A stretch of 64,000 nucleotides of DNA, taken from positions 10,785,415 to 10,849,414 of the forward strand of contig NW_020312902.1 in assembly GCF_003265705.1 (NCBI RefSeq), read 5' to 3'. Made by a program: the position numbers and the translations under genes. Shown here piece after piece: positions 11,062 to 22,424 of the stretch (position 1 is its first letter; each line of letters opens with the position of its first letter). Below the pieces are notes generated by a model. It was not told the origin of the DNA. It did not search any database and saw nothing but the letters and a program-made list of their open reading frames with translations. Origin of the DNA: Callorhinus ursinus (Eukaryota; Chordata; Mammalia; Carnivora; Otariidae).

Positions 11062-11210
11062 CAGATTTACATCTCAGTACTGCTAAAAATAATAGTTACT
11101 AACTTATAGGTTTGTACTGAGAGATAAAGGAGATACTACATATAAATAACTTGGCATAATATTTGAAATATAGAAATTGTTTAATAGAATTTAGCTAATA
11201 TCAATGTTTT
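11062..11210 (+). repeat. MIR SINE 3' half
   Basis: Sense MIR pieces: taataatagttact(aa), ataggtttgtactgagagat, aaggagatac, taacttggcataatattt. Adjacent to an oppositely oriented MIR. Confidence 0.6.
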
Positions 11211-11274
11211 CAGGGTGTATCCTATCATAGATATGAGGCTAGCCCTGTTCATACATTAATATATGTGGCCCAGA

Positions 11275-11420
11275 CATTGTAGTTTTATTACCCTCATAAT
11301 ACAGATAAGAAAACTGAATATGCAGAGAATTAAACTTGGTCGAGGCCACATACTAAATAAAGAGCAGAACTTAGATTAAATTTCAGGTCTTATTCTGGAG
11401 TGTGTTCATTCTCTCCTCCG
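11275..11420 (-). repeat. MIR SINE fragment
   Basis: Antisense MIR: ttattaccctcataatacag, ataagaaaactgaatatgc, agagaattaaacttggtcg, aggccacatactaaat, gcagaacttagattaaattt. Confidence 0.7.
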
Positions 11421-11978
11421 TCCACCAGTATATGTCTTTCCATAAGCAATTTTAAATAAACATATCTATATTAAAAATGCAGCTACTCAAATTTGCCTCC
11501 TTCCAAATTAAAATATCTATCTAGATTGGAAATGTGAAGAAAAACAGAAAGAACAAGGCATGGATGTTAGAACTGGATTATTTAAATATGACCGTCTTCA
11601 AATGCTATATGTAGACTATGAAATTCAGGATGGGTGAATTTCTAAAAGATTTGGTTGGTAAAATGTCCAATGTTCCATTCTTTTACAATTACTCTTCCTC
11701 TTAAGATACAATCTAATCAGAGAGATCCTGAGGATTTTCTGCTTCCTTTTTTGCCTTTAGATAAATACCCATCTCCATCTCCTGAAAAAGTTGCTTCATC
11801 CTTTCCTTAGGACTGCACCTGTCCAGAGCTGGGCCTTTTCTCCTCTAATGCAGCAATCAGAGTCTGGACTTTAATTTTTTGAGACCGTGCATAGTATTTT
11901 CCATCTTAGATTTCATAGTTTAGCACAATGTCTGGCATATAGAAGCTCACTTTTTTTTCTACTTTATGAATATATGCT

Positions 11979-11980
<2 letters not shown>
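11421..11980. other. No recognised feature
   Basis: AT-rich non-coding DNA; only chance frames. Confidence 0.5.

Positions 11981-12024
<44 letters not shown>
11981..12024. repeat. (GT)22 microsatellite
   Basis: Uninterrupted GT dinucleotide run of about 44 bases. The 158-codon plus-strand frame spanning it (11887-12363) owes its VCVCVC segment to the repeat and is rejected as a gene. Confidence 0.97.
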
Positions 12025-12026
<2 letters not shown>

Positions 12027-12083
12027 CCATTTCTGCAGTCCCAGAAGGAGGTTTTTTCTTTCATTTTTATTATCAAAATTATT

Positions 12084-12122
12084 CTCTCTCCCTCTCTCTA
12101 TCTCTCTCTCTATCCCTCCTGT
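12084..12122. repeat. (TC)n low-complexity tract
   Basis: Interrupted TC/CT run. Confidence 0.85.
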
Positions 12123-12124
12123 CT

Positions 12125-12813
12125 CTTTCTGCCTTCTTCCTCCTTTAATTTCTAAAATATCCACTAATTTATTAGCTGGTGTTAAAGAGGTTTCATTACT
12201 TTTTTTCTCTAATATTAGGAACTGTTACCTAGCTTGGAGGTTTTATGAAATCTCCTTAGGAAATCATTTCAGTATCTATTCACTTCCTAAGTTGTGCTTT
12301 CTTGTCTCTGGTCTCAATTTACCTTTGTTTCACAACTCTATTGCTTTCTTTGGTTCTAGATAGTTTTTTTTTTTAATTTACATCTATTTTATAATAATTT
12401 GTTTTATTATAGGTTCTCTATTCTTCCCTTCTCCTATCTTCCCAAGATTGGAAGTTAATGTAGTACCTTCTTTCTGAAGGCTTCTCTTAATGCAGGTCTA
12501 TGCTATCATAGGAACTTTCTTCAAATGTTAAGGATAGACAACACTATTGGCCTCAGAAAAAAGGGTTGAAATATACAAGATAGTTAGTTAGTTATCCTGG
12601 CTTCTTCTGCTACACCAGTATGAATATTTTACCTACACATGAGAGATTCTCTTCGCTTATATTAAAGGTTGCGATTACTCCCTATTTTGGAGAAAGATGT
12701 TACACGAGGAAATTATGAGAATAGAAAGATGGATCAAATTATCTTTGCAAAAATCCCCATTCTAGATTGAACTAAATAAGCTCTTTAAATATTCTATTAG
12801 AATATGATATCTT
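12125..12813. other. No recognised feature
   Basis: AT-rich non-coding sequence up to the SINE target site. Confidence 0.5.
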
Positions 12814-12999
12814 GGGGCGCCTGGGTGGCTCAGTCGTTAAGCGTCTGCCTTCAGCTCAGGGTATGGTCCCAGGGTCCTGGGATCGAGTCCCACATCGGGC
12901 TCCTTGCTCCGCAGGAAGCCTGCTTCTCCCTCTCCCACTCGCCCTGCTTGGGTTCCCTCTCTTGCTGTCTCTCTCTCTCTGTCAAATAAAAAAATATAT
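12814..12999 (+). mobile_element. SINEC element
   Basis: Starts ggggcgcctgggtggctcag, tail gtcaaataaaaaaatatata. Target duplication aatatgatatctt (12801-12813) and atatgatattt (about 13000-13010). Confidence 0.93.
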
Positions 13000-13010
13000 A
13001 TATGATATTT

Positions 13011-14090
13011 AAAAAAATATATCATGCAATTCTTACTCCTGTTTCCATCTCATTTCTATCATCCTTAAAAGAAGCTTCTTTATGTGTACATTAGTTGTCC
13101 CTCTTCAAATTGCCCATGGGTGGGTATGAATGAGAATAGTGACACCGGAATGGAAGTGACTTTGAGAAGCTGTTTTGTCATGAAGGCATACATAAGAGTT
13201 TATCTGAATTGTAAAGATTTATGGAAGCTCATGAATTTCTGCTATGGTTTCTGCCCATTTTTAAAAGATCAGAATATTTTAAGCTGAATAGGATGATACA
13301 AACATAAGGATCTTGAAAGACCACAAAGGGGAGCAGCCTTTAAGAGAAATGACAAATGTGTTGTGAGTTAATATTCAGGAACAAGTGCATTAATTATATG
13401 TAAAGATAACTCTTAATTTCACTCAAAGCTAGGCTTTTGATGGTGGATTGTTTAAAAATGCAGGTCATTTATAATGAAAACTGCCACAAAAAGATTTAGA
13501 GTTAGCAGATTCATATTGATCCATTTAATGGGTAGTAGCAAACATTTCTTTTCATCAGCTTTGCATTTGCACATTTATCTGTTTTGCAGGCCAATCCAAT
13601 AAAACCTCTTATTTGACATTACCTTCCTGTGTCCTGCAGTATGGGCTTTAGTTGGATTAAACCCTGATTGTTGCTACAATTTCCTGAGGGCATTGGTATA
13701 TTTGCCATTACAGAATGATTTTTTTCATAAGACTTCTTTTCCTTTGTCCCTTTTGAGATGGGTACCCCTTCCACTGTGAAATGACCTGGGTTTGCAAGCA
13801 GGAAGATAACTATGGCATCTGATTGTATCACCACCTGATAATACCTGCTATGCTTAAATAACTTTCCAATTATGTGACCCTATTCAATATTATGATGAGG
13901 GACCTGATTGACAGTTTCTCAGTTATCTTATCCACTTCCAAGTAGAAGTTCTAATCTTTGAATGAGTAGCAAAATGAATCTTGGTAACACAAACCCTAAA
14001 GCCCCTAATTTTGAAAAAGAAGATACTAGCTTTAGAAAGGACAAAAACTTCCAACTTCTAATTATATGTGATAAATCATTAAAAATGAAA
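13011..14090. other. No gene or repeat recognised
   Basis: About 1 kb of non-repetitive-looking AT-rich DNA. The stretch 13440-13700 has a balanced composition without repeat signatures and could be conserved non-coding sequence, which cannot be tested here. Confidence 0.45.
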
Positions 14091-14096
14091 CCATTA

Positions 14097-14097
14097 T

Positions 14098-14131
<34 letters not shown>
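14097..14131. repeat. (TG)n microsatellite
   Basis: Run of TG dinucleotides of about 35 bases. Confidence 0.96.
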
Positions 14132-14134
<3 letters not shown>

Positions 14135-14326
14135 TACAATCCAGGCTTTAGTGAATTTGCAGCCACAAATTTCTGATTTATAAGATGAAGGTTTGAAAAC
14201 CTTTTCCATAAGCAGAACGGAACGGAACGGTGAAATAGCTTAATGCGTCCATGTCTTTGTTTTTCCTTCGCTCCATTCCGCCTGGTCTAGTGCAACATCC
14301 AAGAACACATAGTGCACATTTGAGAA

Positions 14327-14505
14327 ACAGTGTAGCATAGAGGTTCATAATGTAGCCCCTTGAGACAGGTAATCCGTGTTCAAATCCCAAATCTGCCTCT
14401 AAGTGCCCTCTGTGTCTTATTGACCTTAAATGTAAAACATGAATCGAGACAGTACTTGCTTATAGAATTGTTGTTAAGGTTAAATGAGGTGAGATTATGT
14501 TAAAG
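14327..14505 (+). repeat. MIR SINE
   Basis: Sense MIR: cagtgtagcatagaggttca, ccgtgttcaaatcccaaatc (B-box region), tctgtgtcttattgacctt, gaattgttgttaaggttaaa. A short (GGAAC)3 run lies upstream at 14217-14230. Confidence 0.7.
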
Positions 14506-15184
14506 TCTTATTTAAACGTGTCGGTTTTTATTAATATCCCACCATTACTACATTTGGCGGTCATCTGCTGATTTGCCTGCACAACCCCCTTCCTCCTTCT
14601 ATGGTAATAATTATTTTAGTTTTCTTGGAAAACCTCTTCTCCTTCTTGTGATTTTGTGAAATTCTTACTCATGGTACTCTGTTCTGCCCAAGCCCAAAAG
14701 TGAGGGTGAGACCCTCCTAGGCCAACTAGATCTTTACTCCATGCAATTTAAAGGAAAAACAAAATGAAGAAAAAAAATATTGATAGTCCTGTTCATATGC
14801 AATAGAGTATGCAAATATTAAAAGTCTAGAATGATGAATTTTTACACCCATATAAACCCCTGGAAGCACCTGAAAGTAAGGATAAAAAATATTTCCTATA
14901 TCACAGAAACCTGCTTACGTCCCTTCCTAGTCACTACACCTAAGGCAACCAGGATTCTAATTTCTATTATCGTGGGATAGTTTTGTATATGATAATACAT
15001 GGTAATGGAAAAAAAAAAGACTACATATAATATGGATGAACCACGGAAATATTGCTGCCAAAAATAATATAAAAGAGTATATATTTTATGATCACATTCA
15101 TAGATCTTTGTAATCTGTTTCATATAACTCAGAGCCCTCACTGATACACTCCATTTACAAAATACCCTGTTCTGTACTCCTTTG
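14506..15184. other. No recognised feature
   Basis: Unassigned AT-rich DNA; the 81-codon minus frame at 14896-15141 lacks coding features. Confidence 0.5.
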
Positions 15185-15355
15185 TTCTCACATTCAAATT
15201 TTACTCAACAGCCAAGGCACAATGTAAGTCATATATCATTTAAGAAATCTCTACAATCTCTTGACTTTTGCAAACTAAAAACACTATTTCTTCCTAACTT
15301 ATTCATTAAGTTATTTTATATCTAATTATTATTGGGCATTGTTTCTATACCCAGA
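15185..15355 (+). repeat. Possible L2 3'-end fragment
   Basis: ttctcacattcaaattttactc, acaatctcttgactttt, then ttatctaattattattgggca resembles the L2 segment around the 'ctcaaatgtcacctcc ... gcacttatcactatctg' part of the consensus. Strongly diverged. Confidence 0.4.
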
Positions 15356-15540
15356 GTCTTAGTGGCAGGAGGTAGGTAGGGTACTTAGAAATTATAGAGG
15401 AGATAAGATCCTGGATAGGTAGTTACCCAGATACTATCTGAATACTACCAGTGACTGGGAGTTTACTGCTTTAAGAGGCAAGGTATTTAATGGTTGGGGA
15501 ATTCTAATCATTAAAAAAATCTTTTAAATAAAGATAACTA

Positions 15541-15746
15541 GGGCGCCTGGGTGGCTCAGTCGGTTAAGCGACTGCCTTCGGCTCAGGTCATGATCCTGGA
15601 GTCCCGGGATCGAGTCCCACATCGGGCTCCCTGCTCAGCAGGAAGTCTGCTTCTCCCTCTGACCCTCCCCCCCTCTCATGTACTCTCTCTCTCTCTCATT
15701 CTCACTCTCTCAAAATAAATAAATAAATATTTTAAAAAAAAGAAAA
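15541..15746 (+). mobile_element. SINEC element ('ctggagtcccgggatc' subfamily)
   Basis: Starts gggcgcctgggtggctcag and ends aaataaataaatatttt plus A run. Perfect 17-bp target duplication ttaaataaagataacta at 15524-15540 and 15747-15763. Has the ctgaccctcc TC-rich variant region shared with the copies at 28647 and 30247. Confidence 0.95.
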
Positions 15747-15763
15747 TTAAATAAAGATAACTA

Positions 15764-16600
15764 ATGTTATTATAATTCATTTTATAATTCATATCTGTTG
15801 ATCTTTCAATTCTCTGAAATGTTCCGATGGCTACACCCTTTTTCCTCAGAATAAATCTGCAGATATTTGGAAAGTGTTATTATGTGTAAACTGAATTTTT
15901 ACTTTGACTTTCTGCTCCATTAATTATTCCTTAGAGGAGATGGCCTCTAGCCTCCTGTCAGCCTGCATATAGACTCTGGATTACATTACATTTACCTTGT
16001 CAATGGCTTTCAACTGAGAGAACAAAGCATGTCACTCAAGATGTGTTCTGGTAATTGTAGGTTAAGCTAGAACTCTAACTTGATGTCCATACTATTTTAA
16101 CTTTGTACTTGCTAGGAAATAAAATATAGTAATACGTTGCAGTAAAAGATAATGTTGCTAAAACATGATTAAAGCTAACCTTCTATTAAGGCATTTTAAA
16201 TGAACTCCAGCTACAATCATTGAAAATGAGACTGTGGCACAAGAATAATTGTTCCCTTGACAAAATGTTTTATGGGTTGGATTCATTTTTTTTTAATTAT
16301 ACATAAAAAAGTAATTTATGAGCTTAGTATGTTTAGTAGAGATTATTTATTTCCTAAAGGGCATGCCACAATATTCTTCATATTCATTAAATTATGTATA
16401 TTTGTATATAAAAATTTAATTTATGTGTAACTTTCTGGAATATGTCAACCTTCATTATGTGAAGTAAAATTATCCAGTACTCATCATTAATGTTTAAAAT
16501 AGAAAGCCAATGTTTCAATATGATGAACTAATTTATTAACTACTTAAGAGCCAAATTTTAATCCAACAAAATCTAATAAAATGCAGTAAATATTGTGTGT
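15764..16600. other. AT-rich DNA, no feature recognised
   Basis: No repeat or coding signature; a short TG run lies at 16592-16612. Confidence 0.5.
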
Positions 16601-16629
16601 TGTGTGTGTGTTTATAATTTAAGAAAGGG

Positions 16630-17750
16630 AATATAAACTAATATAATAGAAACACAAAATGATAAAATAGTTAAAGAAAAAAGAAACAGAGATTTTAAGA
16701 GGCACAGAATAATATCAAATAGTCTAATACATGAGTAATTAGAATCTTACAAGAAGAAAGAGAGGCTGGGGAAGATTAATTATTTGAAGTGAAAATGGCT
16801 GAGAAGCCTCCAAAATTAAAGAGAGACTCCAAGTCACAGATCCACAAAACTGCTATAACTCCAAAAGGATAAATCCAAACAAAATCAAAACAAACCAAAC
16901 AAATCAAACAAAAACCCTAGACATATTTTACTAAAATTGCTCAAAATGAAAGACAATGAGAAAATCTTTGAAGGCAGCCAGAAGAAAAACACACATGATA
17001 TACTGAGGGTCAAGGGAAATGTTCAAAGCAGACTCTTCATCAGAAACTCAGTATACCGGAGGATAATGAAGTGGTATCTGTAAACTCAGATTCCTATGCC
17101 AGGGTAAATATTTTTCAATAATGAAGGAGAATTAAAGACCTTTTAAGACAAACAAAAGCTGGGAGAATTCAATGTCAGCAGAGCCATATTACAAAAAATA
17201 TTAAAGACACCTCAAAGGTACAGATCTAAAAAAAAAGAAAGAAAGCCAGAAAAGGCCCATTTAATTTTAAATATGAAAATATATTTTTATGACTGTCTAG
17301 ATCAAAAACAGTGGTAGTAAATTATGTGTTTGTAGAGTGTGAACATAAAATATATGACAGAAATACAACAAAAATTGGGAGGGAGGAATTAGGATTATAC
17401 TATACTATTGTAATGTCCATATATTAAACAGGAAGCTGTGTAATATTTGAAGATAGATTCTGATAATTAGTGATATATACTATAAAACCTTGGGAAAGTA
17501 TTCAAAAATCAAGACATATAAATATAAGCTAATAGTCGAGTTATTACAATGTTGTAAAATATATGCAACTGATTTTTAAAAGGCAGTAAAAAAAGGAAAA
17601 AAGAAAACAAATTTCAGACAAATAGAAAATAGTTACCAAGACATTAGATTATAGATTTTTATCAAACCATAATAATTAAATTAACTATCAATGGTTTAAA
17701 ATATTACTTAAAATAGAGGTTGTCAAACTGGATTTAAAAAGCAAGACCTA
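16630..17750 (+). repeat. Decayed L1, ORF1 end to ORF2 start
   Basis: Old L1ME-like signatures in sense order: aaaattgctcaaaatgaaag, gagaaaatctttgaaggcag, ccagaagaaaaacacac (ORF1 RNA-binding part), ttcaataatgaaggagaatt, aagacaaacaaaagctggga, agaattcaatgtcagcagag (ORF1 C-terminus), then an A-rich spacer and tatcaatggtttaaaatatt, aaactggatttaaaaagcaa (start of ORF2 endonuclease). Full of stops; the host for the insertions that follow. Confidence 0.75.
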
Positions 17751-17950
17751 GGTAAGCCTGGGTGGCTCAGTTGGTTAAGCGTCCAACTCTTGACTTCAGC
17801 TCAGGTGATGATCTCAGCATCGTAAGATCGAGCCCTTTGCCAGGCTCTGTGCTAGTTGTGAAACCTGTTTAAGATTCATCATTCTCTCCCCCCTCACTGC
17901 CCTCCCCACCTCAGCTTGCCGATGTTCTCTCTCTCTCTAAAAAAAAAAAA
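17751..17950 (+). mobile_element. SINEC element, older subfamily
   Basis: Starts ggtaagcctgggtggctcag and carries gttaagcgtccaactcttga in place of 'tctgccttcgg', then an A run. Target duplication aaaaagcaagaccta (17736-17750) and aaaaagcaaaaccta (17951-17965). The sequence type and its divergence mark it as older than most SINEs here. Confidence 0.9.
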
Positions 17951-17972
17951 AAAAAGCAAAACCTAACAACTA

Positions 17973-18862
17973 TGAGATATCACTATCACTATGCACCTAT
18001 AAGAATGACTAATACCTGAATCAGTAACACCATCAAATGCTGGCAAGAATGTGTAGCCACAAGAACTGTCATTCATTACTGATAGAAATGCAAAATAGTA
18101 CAGCCCCTTTACATGACAGTTTCTTAAAAAATGAAACAAACTTTTACCACATGATCCAGATTTCACACTCCTTGGTATGTCCACAAACAAATAAAAACTT
18201 CATATAAAATTTATAAGCTTTTTTCATAATCCCCAAACCTCGGAAGCAACCAAGCTGTCCTTCAAGAAGTAAATGAATAAGCAAACTGTGGTTCATCCAT
18301 AATATGGATTATTATTCAGCCATAAAAAAAAGCTAATGTAACTACAGAAAGACAAATGACGATTAAGTCATGAAAACATACCGAGGAAACTTAAATGTAT
18401 AGTAGTAAGTAAAAGAGGTCAGTAAGAAAAGATTACATACTGTGTGATTCAAATTATATGACATTTTTGAAAAGGCAAAGCTATACAAACAGTAAAAAGA
18501 TCAGTGGATCCCTAGAGGTTTGTGGGGAGGGAGGGCTGAATAGGTGAAACATAGGAATTTTAGGGCAGTGAAATGATTCTGTATGATACTATAGTGGTGG
18601 ATACAAGTCATTATTTTTTTGTCAAAATCCACAGAATGTACACAAACATTGAACCCTATTGTGAACTATGGACATTAGTTAATAATGCACAATATTGGCT
18701 CATCAACTGTAACAAATTTGCCACACTAAATGTAGGATGGTAATAATATGGGAGAAGGGGGGGAAGAGAGAAGAGAGGAGTTTCTACAAGGACACTATAA
18801 TTTTTGTTCAATTTTTGTGTAAACCTAAAACTGATCTAAACACAGTATATTAACTTAAAAGG
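17973..18862 (+). repeat. Old L1 3' end inserted inside L1 ORF2
   Basis: ORF2 C-terminal and 3'UTR similarity: ccacatgatccagatttcac, gcaaccaagctgtcc, tggattattattcagccat, gaactatggacattagttaa, gtaaacctaaaactgatcta. It separates two pieces of ORF2 endonuclease sequence. Its probable decayed target duplication is gcaaaacctaacaactat (17955-17972) and gcaaaatataactat (18863-18877). Confidence 0.7.
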
Positions 18863-19396
18863 GCAAAATATAACTATAATTTATAAGAAACTTAGATTGA
18901 ATATGAAAGCATAGATGGATGAAAAGTAAAAAGGATAGTAGATATACCATGCAAACACTAATCAAAGCTGGTGTGTCTATATTAATAACAGGGAAAATTG
19001 AATTAAAAATAGAACATATTACCAGAGATTAAGAAAGGGGGGCATCATATAATAACAAAATGTTGATTTCAGCAAAATGACATAGTAACCCTAAATGAGT
19101 GTGAACCTAAAAATATAAATTCAAAACACATAAAACAAAAAAGGATAAAACTGAAAGGAAAAAGAAGCAAATACAAAATTTTAGCTGGAAATCTCAACAC
19201 TCTTCAACACTATGCATTCTGTAACCAATAGAACAAATAACTAGAAAAGTTGATAAGAAAGTAGAAGAGCAGAACATTGCTATCAACAAATGCAAACACT
19301 TCAACCAATGATAGCAAAATACTAATTTTTTCAAGGGCACATGGAACATTCACCAAGATAAAACCATGTTCTAGGCCAAAGGAGCAAAATAATAAA
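18863..19396 (+). repeat. Decayed L1 ORF2 endonuclease region (continuation)
   Basis: Continues the host L1 from 17750: ttataagaaacttagattg, gatataccatgcaaacacta, atcaaagctggtgtg, ttaccagagattaagaaag, gctggaaatctcaacactct, caagggcacatggaacattc, accaagataaaaccatg. This is the old L1 EN domain, with stops throughout. Confidence 0.72.
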
Positions 19397-19486
19397 CACG
19401 TTAAGCTTTGTGAACCACGTCATCTTACCACAACTCATCTTTGCTGTCCTCACGTGGAAGCCCATCTGGACAATACAGAAACAGCT
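19397..19486. repeat. Possible hAT-Charlie-like DNA transposon fragment
   Basis: ttaagctttgtgaaccacg, accacaactcatctttgctg, tggacaatacagaaacag resembles a widespread non-autonomous hAT element (the 'cacaactactcaactctgcc ... acaatacgtaaac' segment). Short, and no termini visible. Confidence 0.4.
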
Positions 19487-19489
19487 TGA

Positions 19490-20035
19490 TAATTTTTTAT
19501 GGAGCTAAACATGCATTTACCACTGAACTCAGTCATCTTGTTTCTCTCTAGATATTTACCCATAGGACATAAAAACATATGTTCACACAACAATCTCTAG
19601 TCAGATGTTTATACTAGTTTTATTTATAATCACCCAAACCTGGAAACAGTCCAAAGGCCCACAACTAGAGAATGGGTTCACAAAGTGTGGCACATGTAGA
19701 AGAGCACTCAGCAATAAAAAGGAAGAAAATCCTGTTACATTCAACTATATGGTTGTATCTCAGATACACATGGCTACATACAAACACAGAAGTCTTGCAA
19801 AGGCCATATACTATATAATTCCATTTATATAACATCTGGGAAAGACAACACCCTAGAGACTGATGTCACATCAATGATTGCCAAGGGCCAGATTTGGGAC
19901 AAAGATAACTTCAAAGTTCCAGAGGGAACAGTTGGGCAGTAAGGGAATTGTTTCATGTTTTTATTGTGACAGTGATTATATTAATTAATATATTTTTTAA
20001 AACCTATAAGAACAGTACACTGTTTATCAGTAAAT
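19490..20035 (+). repeat. Old L1 ORF2 3' end and 3'UTR
   Basis: ctagatatttacccatagg, tttatactagttttatttat, aatcacccaaacctggaaac, gtccaaaggcccacaac, gagcactcagcaataaaaag, gattgccaagggccag. A frame at 19605-19832 reads like the L1 ORF2 C-terminus (FIITQTWKQ). Either the end of the same host L1 after an internal deletion or a separate copy. Confidence 0.65.
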
Positions 20036-20920
20036 GTTACTGTGTGTAAATGCTATGTTGTATTGTAGAGAGGCCCTGAAGGATGTAGGTGCTGATACTG
20101 TGAGTGAAGAATTTGTGGAAGGTGCCTGCATCCACCTCGAATACATATTAATTCAACTTCAATTTCAAAGAGAAACTCCCTTTGCATTTGTTTTATGAAT
20201 TAAGAGTTCTTCAAAGATAATCTAATTTGAATGGCTGAGTTCCCATCATTATGTACTAGACTCTAGTTTCTAAGAAAGGAAGACTCCGCTTACCAGATAG
20301 TTCCCCAATCTTAACTATCCTTGAAGACTTCACAGAATTTTCTGTAAGAGGCCACTTCTACTGGGTCTGTCACTTCTTTCAGGGACTACTACATGACCTT
20401 CACTTCATTTCTTTTTTTTCCCTGAATTTGATAATGATATTTCCAATGATAGTAAGTGATAGTACAATATATATAATGAAAACTTGGTCATGTCGTCGCA
20501 AACGCCTCACTAGCTCCGTGTGTTCCAAGGTCTGCATTCTACAGATCATGGGTAGGTATCTTGGGGGCTGCCACCCAGAGCGGCAGGGAAATGTGAATGG
20601 GGGTTCTTCCCTTTCTCTAAATTCACTAATTTCAACAAAGAAACTCCCGCCTTGTTTTGTAAATTTAAATTCTCACTCAGGTTACTCAAGTAAAATATTC
20701 TACCTTCAGGATGAGTTTAAAACTACAAACTCTCTTGATAAGAGATGTTTTCTTAACAGGACAAATAGGTCTGTGGTGGTTTACTCTATTCTTTCCTCTC
20801 CAGGCAGCCTTTCCCATTCCCTGACCCATGATTTCTCTGGTACTGCCGAACTAGAGGTCATGCTGTTTATCCTCTCAACCTTTGCTCATTGTGGTCATAA
20901 CACACAGGAAAGCCTTCATC
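20036..20920. other. No gene recognised
   Basis: Holds the left part of a 193-codon open frame (20428-21009). Its translation is Ser/Leu/His-rich, has no domain or homology that I recognise, and its 3' end overlaps probable L2 sequence, so I treat it as a chance frame. Confidence 0.5.
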
Positions 20921-20924
20921 CTTT

Positions 20925-21075
20925 CCTGTTCTTGGTTAACTTTTACTCAGACATTCAGATTCATTTTAACAGGTATCTGTATGAAACTTTCTTGATATCC
21001 TCAAACTGAATTAGCTATTCCTTTTCATAATTCCGCTTTACATATTGCTTTGAGCACATTTTCACATTTTGTTGT
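20925..21075 (+). repeat. Possible L2 3'-region fragment
   Basis: ttaacttttactcagacattc, gaaactttcttgatatcctc, atattgctttgagcac follow the L2 'tcaaatgtcacctcctc ... ccttccctgac ... gcacttatcac' layout at low identity. Confidence 0.4.
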
Positions 21076-21615
21076 ATTGCTTCTTGAAGTGAGCCAGGTC
21101 TCAGCCTGGGGGTCTCTTTTTGGTGTCTCTTCCTTCCTATCTGCATCCACTCCCTTGGGAATCTTATTCGGTTCCATATCTTTTTATATTATCTACTGCC
21201 CGGAATGGCCAGCAATCCTTGTACCCACGGATGAAAGATGACTCCAAACTTTGCCGTGAAAGAGAGGAGAAGGCGAGGGGGTCAAGGCTCAGAGATGAAG
21301 ACTCTTTGCTCTTCTTGGCTCCTTATTGGTCCTTCAGGATGTCCTTATCACTGTTTCTCAAGCACATGATGTGTGACAAAGGGTCTTACAGAAACTGAGA
21401 GGATTTATGGGAAAGATAAGCTAAGCTAACATGCGTGTTTTACTAAATACAGCCTAAGGGACAATGTATCCATCTCTTAGATCACAGGGTGGCTGTTTGG
21501 GCTAAGAGAACTTCAGGGGAAGGTTAACTCCCTGCAGCATTCCAAAGGCCCACGCCCTTCTCCCAAATGCTCCCTTGCCCCCAGTGGCCTCTGTGTTACA
21601 TTTTAGCAAGCCAGG
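21076..21615. other. No recognised feature
   Basis: Slightly GC-richer DNA with overlapping chance frames (21050-21241, 21120-21398). Confidence 0.45.
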
Positions 21616-21619
21616 TATT

Positions 21620-22015
21620 ATGGCTGATTTCATGCTCTACATTAACCCCAACAGTCTGCATGCTGATGATTCACAGAACTATCTCCAGTTTGACATCTCC
21701 ACTGAAAGAAAGACTTATATTATGAATTTCTCACTTAAAATCTCCAGATGGACGTGTAATAGCAGTCCCAAACTCAACTTGTTCAAACTGAACTTCTTTA
21801 CACCCCCACCCCAAACCTATTCCTTCTGAAATATTCCACTTTTAAAATAATGGTAATGTCATTAGCCCAGTTGTCAGGCCAAAATCTATGAACTCATTCT
21901 TGAATCCTTTCTCTTTACCAGTATCTGATATATAATATAATCCCTTTACCTTTGGTATGAAAATATAGTCCTATAGGTCCTGTTCTACTGTTTCAGTGTA
22001 ATCCCTTAGGACTAG
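21620..22015 (+). pseudogene. L2 reverse transcriptase remnant
   Basis: The frame ending at 21829 reads MLYINPNSLHADDSQNYLQF, which fits the L2 RT catalytic box (consensus YADDSQ, here HADD), followed at the expected distance by SPKLNLFKLNFF, corresponding to the L2 'LKLNMSKTELIIF' segment. DNA similarity continues past the frame to about 22010 (ttcttgaatcctttctct). The element is a LINE-2 relic, long dead; the catalytic Tyr is His and frameshifts or stops follow. Confidence 0.62.
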
Positions 22016-22269
22016 CCCTCCAGCCCATTACAGATATGACAATGGACAGATTCAAAAGAAAAAGTGACTACCTGAAAATCAAACAGAGCAAATAAAAATA
22101 GGCAGGATGTTATAAGGAAGTGTAAAATGTGGGTAAATAATCAGCATGAAGTTAGATCAAATCTGTGACTTTCCCTCACTTGTGGATTCATTACAAGGGT
22201 ATTCCCCCAAAATGGAGGAAAGCTGCATGGCTAAAACTCCAGTAGCAACCATATCAAAAGAACTACAGA

Positions 22270-22424
22270 GGGTGGGGGGATGGGTTAGCCTGGTGTTGGG
22301 TATTAAGGAGGGCACGTTCTGCGTGGAGCACTGGGTGTTATGCACAATGAATCATGGAACACTACATCAAGAACAAATGATGTAATGTATGGTGATTAAC
22401 ATAACAATAAAAAAATTAAAAAAA
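22270..22424 (+). mobile_element. Young L1 3' end (155 bp)
   Basis: 5'-truncated insertion of the distal carnivore L1 3'UTR: ggtggggggatgggttagcc, attaaggagggcacgttctg, gagcactgggtgttatgcac, gaatcatggaacactacatc, ggtgattaacataacaataa plus A tail. Perfect 14-bp target duplication aaaagaactacaga at 22256-22269 and 22425-22438. Confidence 0.94.

Noticed and set aside
11887..12363. 158-codon plus-strand frame
   Set aside because: Includes a GT22 microsatellite read as VCVCVC and a TC-rich tract; not a protein.
20428..21009. 193-codon plus-strand open frame
   Set aside because: No recognisable domain, low-complexity Ser/Leu/His-rich translation, no splice or promoter context, and its end overlaps probable L2 sequence. 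Best explained as chance.
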